Assembly (NCBI RefSeq): GCF_900626095.1
Contig: NZ_UYZZ01000005.1
Coordinates: 62,001 to 126,000 of the forward strand
Direction: 5' to 3'
Length of the DNA: 64,000 nt
From: Clostridium rectalis
GTDB taxonomy: Bacteria; Bacillota; Clostridia; Clostridiales; Clostridiaceae
The translations under genes and the position numbers were made by a program. Position 1 is the first letter of the stretch; the number at the start of each line of letters is the position of its first letter. This document shows positions 57,887 to 64,000 of the stretch, one piece after another. The notes beneath the pieces were generated by a model. The model was given only the letters and a program-made list of their open reading frames with translations. It did not search any database and was not told the origin of the DNA.

Positions 57887-57915
57887 ATAATACCAAACTA
57901 AAAAAAGGCTGTCAA
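57887..57915 (-). promoter_or_regulatory. sigma-A promoter of ylxM-ffh, -35 inside the ftsY terminator
   Basis: -35 TTGACA (57910-57915), 17 bp, -10 TATTAT (57887-57892) on the minus strand. The -35 is part of the 3' arm of the ftsY terminator and the T-run lies in the spacer. Confidence 0.72.
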
Positions 57916-57933
57916 GTATTTTTACTTAACAGC
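57908..57933 (-). terminator. Terminator of smc-ftsY
   Basis: GCTGTCAAGTA / TACTTAACAGC pair over 11 bp with one G-U and a 4-nt loop; the minus strand then has seven T after CC. It separates ftsY from ylxM. Confidence 0.82.
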
Positions 57934-57943
57934 TTAACTTTTT

Positions 57944-58855
57944 TTAAAATAATGCTTCAACAAATTCTTTAGGATTAAATTCTTGAAGATCTTCTATGCC
58001 TTCACCAACCCCTATAAGTTTTACTGGAATATTTAATTGATTTTTTATAGAAATAACTATTCCACCTTTTGCAGTACCATCAAGCTTGGTTAATATTATA
58101 CCATCTATACTACACACTTCCATAAATTGTTTAGCTTGTTCTACCCCATTTTGTCCTGTAGTAGCATCTAAAACTAAATAAGTATGTTTTATTGCATAAG
58201 TAAATTCTCTTTCTATAACTCTATTTATTTTCCCTAATTCATCCATTAAATTTTTCTTGTTATGAAGCCTTCCAGCAGTATCGCATACAAGCACATCAAT
58301 ATTTCTAGCCTTTGCTGCTTGAATAGCATCAAATATCACAGCTGCAGGGTCAGATCCTTCTTGATGCTTTACTATGTCTACTTCAGCCCTATTGCTCCAT
58401 ACTTCTAATTGATCTATTGCCGCTGCTCTAAAAGTGTCTGCTGCTGCCATAAGTACTTTATATCCCTTATTTTTTAAATTAGCACTAACTTTACCTATAG
58501 ATGTAGTCTTACCTACTCCATTTACCCCAACTATTAACATAATCTCCGGAGTTTTTTCTGGTTCAATAGTACTCTTTTTCTCTCCAAGCATTTCTATTAA
58601 TACCTCTTTTAAACATGGTTTAACCTGTGTTGGATCTTTTATTTTCTCTTCTTTTATTTTCTCTTTAAGCTTATCAATAATATCAAGTGAAGTTTCTACT
58701 CCAATATCAGAGGTTATTAAAATCTCTTCTAACTCTTCATATAGTTCTTCATCAATTGTTACATAAAGTTTTAACATATCACTTATTTTATCTGTAAAAT
58801 TATCCTTTGTCTTAGTAAGCCCCTGTTTTAACTTATCAAAAAAATTTCCAAACAT
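57944..58855 (-). CDS. ftsY: SRP receptor FtsY
   Basis: 303 aa NG-domain GTPase. G1 GVNGVGKTTSIGK, G3 DTAGRLHNKK, G4 TKLDGTAKGG. The acidic N-terminal A domain is short, as in Gram-positives. Receives Ffh-ribosome complexes at the membrane. Downstream of smc. Confidence 0.97.
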   Translation of the reverse strand: MFGNFFDKLKQGLTKTKDNFTDKISDMLKLYVTIDEELYEELEEILITSDIGVETSLDIIDKLKEKIKEEKIKDPTQVKPCLKEVLIEMLGEKKSTIEPEKTPEIMLIVGVNGVGKTTSIGKVSANLKNKGYKVLMAAADTFRAAAIDQLEVWSNRAEVDIVKHQEGSDPAAVIFDAIQAAKARNIDVLVCDTAGRLHNKKNLMDELGKINRVIEREFTYAIKHTYLVLDATTGQNGVEQAKQFMEVCSIDGIILTKLDGTAKGGIVISIKNQLNIPVKLIGVGEGIEDLQEFNPKEFVEALF

Positions 58856-58868
58856 CTAAATTCACTCC

Positions 58869-61800
58869 TTATTTAGTCAAATCTACTGAAACTATTTTAG
58901 ATACTCCCTTTTCTTCCATAGTTACTCCATATAATACATTACTTGCTTCCATAGTGCCCTTCCTATGGGTTATTACGATAAACTGTATATTCGTAGAGAA
59001 TTTTTTTAAAAACTCAGCATATCTAGAAACATTAGCATCATCCAATGCTGCTTCAATTTCATCCAATATACAAAATGGAGTAGGTTTCATTTTTAATATT
59101 GAAAATAGTAATGCTATTGCAGATAAAACCTTCTCTCCTCCAGACATAAGATTTATATTCTGAAGTTTTTTACCTGCTGGCTGAACTGCTATATCAATAT
59201 TTCCACTTAATTCATCACCTGAAGACAATCTTAAATCTGCGTTTCCTCCCTTAAAAAGCTCTTTAAAAGTTTCATTAAATAACTGCCTTAACTTATTGAA
59301 ATTTTCTTTAAAAACAACCTTCATTTTATCAGTCATTTCCCATATTACATTTGAAAGCTCATCTTTTGCTTTAATTAAATCCTCCTTTTGTCCATTCATA
59401 AAATTAAATTTTTCTTTTACTTCTTTATATTCTTCGATAGCTGCTACATTTACTAATCCTAAGGAAGATATATTGTTTTTTAAAATTTCAATAGATTTTT
59501 TATATGTATCAATATTGCTTATAGGCTCTTTATAGTCTATGGCTTGAGCATAATTTAATTCATTTTCATCATTTAATTTATCATAAAGTCCCTTTTGTTG
59601 TTCTTCTAATTTAGCCAAGTTAATTTCATATCTATGTAGTTCATTTTCTTGTTTATTTTTAACTATAGATATTTCTTCTAATTTATCCTTATTTATATTT
59701 ATTTGATCCTTTATTTTTATAATTTCAATTTCATTTTCTTTAAAATTTTCTTCTAGTTTCTTTAAAAATTCAGTAATTCCATCATTATTATTTTTGTTTT
59801 CCAAAATATTTTGTAAACTACTTTTTTTCTTAACGTCCCAATCTTTTATACTTTTCCCCATCTCTACAATTTTGTTGTCAAGTTCTTCTATATCTTTATT
59901 TAATCTATCTAAATCTTTTAATCTACTTACAACAACTTCGTCTATTTGAGCTTCTTTTATTTTATATTTTGTAAGATGATCCCTTATTGATTGTATATTA
60001 TTTTTACCACTTTCTAATGATTTTTCTAAATTATTTATATCATTTTCATTTTGCTTTTGAAAACATTGCAACTTTTCTAAACTTTTATCCCTTTCTTCTA
60101 TTTCTTTTAAACTTATATCTATATCATTTTGTACTATCTTTATTTCATTATTAGATATATAAAGCTTATTTTTTAATTTAAAACTATCCTCACCTATAGC
60201 CGAGAGTTTTTCTGTAAGCTTAGTTATTTCGATGTTCTCAGAATAAACTTCATCTTTTAAATTTAAACATTCCTCATCTAAAAGTTTAATATTTGTCTTA
60301 TGGGCATAAATTCTTTTATTAATACTATCTATTTGAGATTTAATATCTGATATTTTATATTTTAACTCTTCTATTTCTCTTTTTCTACCTATAATACTTG
60401 TATTTTTACTATGAAATATACTTCCTCCAGTTAAAGAACCCCCTACATTTATAACTTCTCCTTTAATTGTAACTATTTTATAACTATAGTTAAGTAATTT
60501 GGCTATAATTAAAGCGCTATCCATATCATTAGAAATTATAGTCCTACCTAGTGTATATTCTATAGCTGCAGCGAATTTAGGATTATATTGTATTAGTTCA
60601 CTTGCAATACCTATATATCCGTGAGTATTTTTTGCTTTTTCGTTAATAAAACTTTTCTTCCCTCTTATTATATTTAGAGGAAGAAAAGTTGCTCTCCCCA
60701 TATTTCTATCTTTTAAGTATTTTATCAACAGTTTTGCAATTATTTCATTTTCTGTTATTATATCAGAAATTGCTCCCCCTAACGCAATTTCTATAGAAGT
60801 CTCTAATTCTTTTTTAACAGTTATAATTTCACCTAATACAAAGGCATTATTATAAACTTTTTCTATTTTTTTATTATCTATATCTTGCATAAGATTTTTT
60901 ACTGATTTATTATAACCTTCATATTTCTTTTCTAGACTCATAATAAAATTCAAGTTTGCTTCTGATTTATTATATATAGTATTTAATTCTTTTAAGTTTT
61001 TTTCATCCCTTTCTAATAGGGAAGTTATACTCAAGATTTGTTTTTTATCATCTCTAATCTTATTTTCATAAACTTGAATTTTTTCTCTTAGTTTTCTAAT
61101 TTCATTTTTTAATATTTCAGAAGTACTAGAATTGATTTTTAAAGAATTTGCATAACTTTCGCAAGAAGATTTAACATCCTTTAATTTGATTTTCAATGTG
61201 TTTATATTGTTATTAAGTATAGATATTTCATTATTAGTATTTGAAATACTACTTAAATAATCTATTTGATTATCTTTTAGCTTCTTAATCTTATTTAATT
61301 TTTCTTCCATGGAATTATTAAATAAGATAACCTTATTTTCCTGTTCAGCAATAAATCCATTAATTTCTTTTAATTGTTCTTTGTATACTAGTAATTCTTT
61401 TTCCTGTGAAAGTTTGTTTGCTTTCAATGTAGTCAATTTAACTTTTATTTCATCTAAATCTTTTGAAGTTTTAAATATATACTCTTCGAAATTTTTTATC
61501 CTTTCTGAAAATATATTTATATTACTAATTATTTGGTTTTGCTTCTCTTTTTTATTGTAGTAGTCTTTTCTTTCAGTAGATATTTTATTTTCTAAAGTGG
61601 TTAATTTTTCATTTAAAAAATCTAATTCTTCTTCCATTTTGATTTTATTTTCATTTAAACAATAGTTTTTATTATTTAATTTCTTTATTTGGATTTCTAC
61701 ATTATTAATATTGTTTTGAATATTTTCTATTAAATGTACAGCTATATTAATCTCCTTTTTCTTAAGTTCATCGCTGTATTTTAAAAATTGTTTTGCTTTT

Positions 61801-62429
61801 ATGCTTTCTTCTCTTAAAGGGTCAAGTCTTTCTTCATAGGTAGTTAATATATCATTTATTCTAACAAGATTTTCTTCTGTATTGTGTAATTTTTTCTCTG
61901 CCTCTTCTTTTCGAGTTTTAAATTTTACTATTCCAGCTGCTTCCTCTAATAGACTTCTTCTTTCTTCAGGTTTTCCACTTAAAATAGCATCTATTTTCCC
62001 TTGTCCTATTATGGAATATCCTTCCTTGCCTATACCAGTATCCATAAATAACTCGTGGATATCTTTAAGTCTACATTTAGTATTATTTATAAAGTATTCA
62101 CTTTCACCAGACCTATATATTCTTCTAGATATAGTAATATCAGAATACTCAATGGGTAAATCTCCTTTAGTATTATCTAGGGTCAATGAAACTTGAGCTA
62201 AACTTACAGGTTTTCTAAATTGAGTTCCTGAAAATATAACATCTTCCATCTTTCCCCCTCTTAGACTTTTTATACTCTGTTCTCCCAATACCCACCTTAT
62301 AGCATCAGAAATATTGCTTTTGCCACTACCATTAGGACCAACTATAGCAGTTACACCTCTTTTAAATACTAACTCTGTTTTATTTGCGAAAGATTTGAAT
62401 CCCCTTATTTCAATAGTTTTTAAGTACAT
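58869..62429 (-). CDS. smc: Chromosome segregation protein SMC
   Basis: 1186 aa. N-terminal Walker A GPNGSGKS (31-38), two coiled coils (about 165-500 and 665-1010) around a hinge (about 510-660, with the GG-rich NVGGSLTGGSIFHSK), and a C-terminal head with signature LMSGGEKVLSAIAL and Walker B CILDEIEAALDD. Condenses chromosomes with ScpA/ScpB. GGGAGAG, 9 nt before the ATG, overlaps the end of the 32-aa ORF. Confidence 0.98.
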   Translation of the reverse strand: MYLKTIEIRGFKSFANKTELVFKRGVTAIVGPNGSGKSNISDAIRWVLGEQSIKSLRGGKMEDVIFSGTQFRKPVSLAQVSLTLDNTKGDLPIEYSDITISRRIYRSGESEYFINNTKCRLKDIHELFMDTGIGKEGYSIIGQGKIDAILSGKPEERRSLLEEAAGIVKFKTRKEEAEKKLHNTEENLVRINDILTTYEERLDPLREESIKAKQFLKYSDELKKKEINIAVHLIENIQNNINNVEIQIKKLNNKNYCLNENKIKMEEELDFLNEKLTTLENKISTERKDYYNKKEKQNQIISNINIFSERIKNFEEYIFKTSKDLDEIKVKLTTLKANKLSQEKELLVYKEQLKEINGFIAEQENKVILFNNSMEEKLNKIKKLKDNQIDYLSSISNTNNEISILNNNINTLKIKLKDVKSSCESYANSLKINSSTSEILKNEIRKLREKIQVYENKIRDDKKQILSITSLLERDEKNLKELNTIYNKSEANLNFIMSLEKKYEGYNKSVKNLMQDIDNKKIEKVYNNAFVLGEIITVKKELETSIEIALGGAISDIITENEIIAKLLIKYLKDRNMGRATFLPLNIIRGKKSFINEKAKNTHGYIGIASELIQYNPKFAAAIEYTLGRTIISNDMDSALIIAKLLNYSYKIVTIKGEVINVGGSLTGGSIFHSKNTSIIGRKREIEELKYKISDIKSQIDSINKRIYAHKTNIKLLDEECLNLKDEVYSENIEITKLTEKLSAIGEDSFKLKNKLYISNNEIKIVQNDIDISLKEIEERDKSLEKLQCFQKQNENDINNLEKSLESGKNNIQSIRDHLTKYKIKEAQIDEVVVSRLKDLDRLNKDIEELDNKIVEMGKSIKDWDVKKKSSLQNILENKNNNDGITEFLKKLEENFKENEIEIIKIKDQININKDKLEEISIVKNKQENELHRYEINLAKLEEQQKGLYDKLNDENELNYAQAIDYKEPISNIDTYKKSIEILKNNISSLGLVNVAAIEEYKEVKEKFNFMNGQKEDLIKAKDELSNVIWEMTDKMKVVFKENFNKLRQLFNETFKELFKGGNADLRLSSGDELSGNIDIAVQPAGKKLQNINLMSGGEKVLSAIALLFSILKMKPTPFCILDEIEAALDDANVSRYAEFLKKFSTNIQFIVITHRKGTMEASNVLYGVTMEEKGVSKIVSVDLTK

Positions 62430-62444
62430 ATGCTACAACTCTCC

Positions 62445-62543
62445 CTATCTACCAAATAACATAGGCAACAATCCAATTATAAAAACTATTAATATAAAAT
62501 ATACTAATAACTTTTGCATTTTTTCTCTTTGTTGTTTTCTCAT
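62445..62543 (-). CDS. 32-aa membrane miniprotein upstream of smc
   Basis: An ATG at 62543 preceded by GAGGTGTTTATT encodes 32 residues: a basic head MRKQQREKMQK, then one hydrophobic helix (LLVYFILIVFIIGLLPMLF) and a final GR. The stop codon is 15 nt before smc and supplies bases next to its ribosome binding site, so both genes share an mRNA. It follows a clear promoter. The topology (positive head inside) fits a single-pass membrane protein. Function unknown; no family recognised. Confidence 0.72.
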   Translation of the reverse strand: MRKQQREKMQKLLVYFILIVFIIGLLPMLFGR

Positions 62544-62596
62544 AATAAACACCTCAATGCTAATTATAAATTTTCGTTAACAATATAATAGTTTAT

Positions 62597-62624
62597 ATTA
62601 TATTAAAAAAAATATCAATGTAAA
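62597..62624 (-). promoter_or_regulatory. sigma-A promoter of the miniprotein-smc-ftsY unit
   Basis: -35 TTTACA (62619-62624), 16 bp, -10 TATAAT (62597-62602) on the minus strand, just after the spoVS 2 terminator. Confidence 0.65.
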
Positions 62625-62627
62625 AAT

Positions 62628-62653
62628 AAAAGCCATGTAGTAACATGGCTTTT
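62628..62653 (-). terminator. Terminator of spoVS 2
   Basis: AAAAGCCATGT / ACATGGCTTTT, perfect 11-bp stem with a 4-nt loop; minus strand continues ATTTTTACATT. It lies 21 bp after spoVS 2. Confidence 0.82.
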
Positions 62654-62674
62654 ATTTTATATAATTATTTCAAA

Positions 62675-62935
62675 TTACCTTGGTTCTACTATAAATTTAA
62701 TAGCAGTTCTTTCTTCCCCCTCTATACTTACTTCAGAAAAAGCTGGAACTACTACTAAGTCAATTCCATTTGGTGCTACAAAACCTCTGGTAATTGCAAT
62801 AGCTTTCACTGCTTGATTAACTGCTCCTGCACCTACAGCTTGTACTTCTGCACTACACTTCTCTTTTATGGCAGCAGCTAATGCCCCTGCTACAGATTTT
62901 GGTTCTGATTGAGCTGATACCTTTAATATTTCCAT
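62675..62935 (-). CDS. spoVS: Stage V sporulation protein S (paralogue 2)
   Basis: An 86-aa SpoVS beginning MEILKVSAQSEPKSVAG and ending FIVEPR; same length as the copy at 9944-10204. It differs by a cysteine in the middle (KEKCSAEVQAVG). Ribosome binding site GGGGAGGAG. Own sigma-H-type promoter and own terminator. The Elp3-like gene is upstream and smc downstream. Confidence 0.94.
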   Translation of the reverse strand: MEILKVSAQSEPKSVAGALAAAIKEKCSAEVQAVGAGAVNQAVKAIAITRGFVAPNGIDLVVVPAFSEVSIEGEERTAIKFIVEPR

Positions 62936-63041
62936 AAATAACTCCTCCCCATAACTTCATAAAATATAATTTTTATTATTATATTTTTGTATATTGTATA
63001 TTAAATGTTGTTTATTATATGTTATATGATTCAATATATCT

Positions 63042-63068
63042 ATTCTATAAAAGGTTAAAATATCCTTC
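63042..63068 (-). promoter_or_regulatory. sigma-H-type promoter of spoVS 2
   Basis: GAAGGATAT (63060-63068), 11 bp, ATAGAAT (63042-63048) on the minus strand, an exact fit to RnAGGAwWW-N11-12-RnnGAAT. It lies in the last codons of the Elp3-like gene. The leader would be about 100 nt. Confidence 0.68.
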
Positions 63069-64000
63069 TTTGTATTTATTTAAAATATACTGACTTATCG
63101 AGATTTTTTTGCATTTTTTATCTGTCTTTATTATTATATCACCTGAATTAATGCTTCTATTTTGTATTACATTGACTCTTGATGTATTTAATTTAGATAT
63201 AGTGTCACTAAAAAATCTCTTTTTATCTGAATATAACTTAGAAATATCCTTACTGTTTATTTCAATAGTTATATATTTATTCTCCTCATTTACTAATTGT
63301 TCAAATAAAATATCATTTAATATACTACTATCTACTAATTCTCTAAATGCTGCATGGAAAGGTCCAGCCACAACTTCCTTCCCTAAATTAATCTCTTCTG
63401 TAGGCTGTAATCCTACTCGTATAACTTTTATATTATTAGCTAAGAGCATACCATATACTATTTTAGTTATTTTTACCGCTTCCTCTAAAGAGTATGGCTT
63501 ATACTTCTTAGATAAAAACATATTCTCCATGGGAGTGTTTTTAACTACTAGGGAAGGATAAATTCTACAAATTTCAGGGGCCATTTTAATAATCTTTTCT
63601 GTAGTTTCTATATCTTTTTTAAAATTATCTCCAGGTAGTCCAAGCATTATTTGATGACCTAATAAAAAACCATAATCTTTTATTAGTTGAGATGCCCTTT
63701 TTACATCTTCAGCCCTATGTCCTCTACCAGATTTAATTAAAACTTCTTCATCCAAGGATTGTATACCTAATTCTATTATATCCACTGAATATTTTTTTAG
63801 ATTCATAAGTATATCATGGTTAATGTAATCCGGTCTAGTAGACAACCTTATATAATTAATTCTCCCATTCTTTTTATATTCCTTTGCTACACTTAATAAT
63901 TCATTTTGTTTTTCCATTGGAATAGCTGTAAATGTACCGCCAAAAAAAGAAACCTCTATGGTAGTATCCCTAACTATCTTTATAGTTTTTAAATAATTCT
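63045..64000 (-). CDS. Elp3-like radical SAM protein, 5' partial
   Basis: The frame remains open to the window edge, so about 317 C-terminal residues are visible. VSFFGGTFTAIP, LSTRPDYIN, DIIELGIQSLDEEVL and LPGD match the COG1243-type (Elp3-like) radical SAM enzymes. The CxxxCxxC cluster motif would be upstream of the window. No C-terminal acetyltransferase domain is present: the protein ends shortly after a region of about 100 residues without one. In clostridia this gene lies between rnc and smc; role unproven. Confidence 0.82.
   Translation of the reverse strand, partial: NYLKTIKIVRDTTIEVSFFGGTFTAIPMEKQNELLSVAKEYKKNGRINYIRLSTRPDYINHDILMNLKKYSVDIIELGIQSLDEEVLIKSGRGHRAEDVKRASQLIKDYGFLLGHQIMLGLPGDNFKKDIETTEKIIKMAPEICRIYPSLVVKNTPMENMFLSKKYKPYSLEEAVKITKIVYGMLLANNIKVIRVGLQPTEEINLGKEVVAGPFHAAFRELVDSSILNDILFEQLVNEENKYITIEINSKDISKLYSDKKRFFSDTISKLNTSRVNVIQNRSINSGDIIIKTDKKCKKISISQYILNKYKEGYFNLL

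Noticed and set aside
1-64000. tRNA, rRNA, CRISPR, T-box, lysine riboswitch or other large RNA elements
   Set aside because: I looked in every intergenic gap and found no cloverleaf with conserved T-arm, no regular repeat-spacer series and no T-box or riboswitch core sequence.

Overview
This window is about 64 kb of low-GC, AT-rich chromosome from a spore-forming Firmicute, most likely Clostridium sensu stricto (cluster I). The evidence is the base composition, strong GGAGG-type ribosome binding sites, PolC as the replicative polymerase, CodY, two SpoVS paralogues, an FtsK/SpoIIIE translocase, and gene order matching the Bacillus/Clostridium rpsO-infB-nusA-polC and smc-ffh-rpsP regions. I cannot name the species. 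No tRNA, rRNA, CRISPR array, insertion sequence or prophage was seen.

Layout. Bases 1-5900 are a mixed region on both strands: the end of a PLP-dependent methionine gamma-lyase-like gene, lexA, a Cys-rich acidic protein, a tyrosine recombinase, a gene-poor stretch with a 41-aa ORF, purB, a DUF378 membrane protein and ptsH (HPr). Bases 5900-9900 hold an aminotransferase and a three-gene membrane cassette (UbiA-type prenyl-phosphate transferase, GT-C glycosyltransferase, small DMT transporter) that looks like a lipid-linked sugar pathway. Bases 9900-13200 hold spoVS, rny and recA. Bases 13300-21200 are one leftward unit: M16 protease, ymxH, dapG, tepA, ftsK, rimO, pgsA.

Bases 21200-31200 are pnp, rpsO and the rimP-nusA-ylxR-ylxQ-infB-rbfA-nrnA-truB-ribF operon. 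Bases 31400-45900 are polC, ispG, rseP, dxr, an AI-2E family protein, cdsA, uppS, frr, pyrH, tsf, rpsB and codY: replication, isoprenoid and phospholipid precursors, and translation. Bases 46200-53800 are topA, dprA, a ComM-like ATPase, yraN (opposite strand), rnhB, rbgA and lepB. Bases 53800-64000 are rplS, trmD, rimM, khpA, rpsP, ffh, ylxM, ftsY, smc, a 32-aa membrane miniprotein, a second spoVS, and an Elp3-like radical SAM gene running off the window.

Nearly everything is conserved core machinery on the minus strand. The unusual content is mostly regulatory and small: two clear LexA operators (lexA, recA) and a third LexA-like motif at the centre of a 64-bp perfect palindrome; three close sigma-H-type promoter matches (recombinase and both spoVS genes), the recombinase one followed by a 24-bp dyad at the predicted start site; two long hairpins that bury Shine-Dalgarno sequences (tepA, ymxH); two genes (topA, ylxM) whose Shine-Dalgarno is separated from the start codon by a hairpin; promoters whose elements lie inside terminator stems; and two unlisted small ORFs. 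No clearly new multi-gene system was found. The best candidate for a little-described pathway is the UbiA/GT-C/DMT cassette at 7314-9804. Many start codons were moved from the longest possible ORF on the basis of ribosome binding sites; each entry says so.
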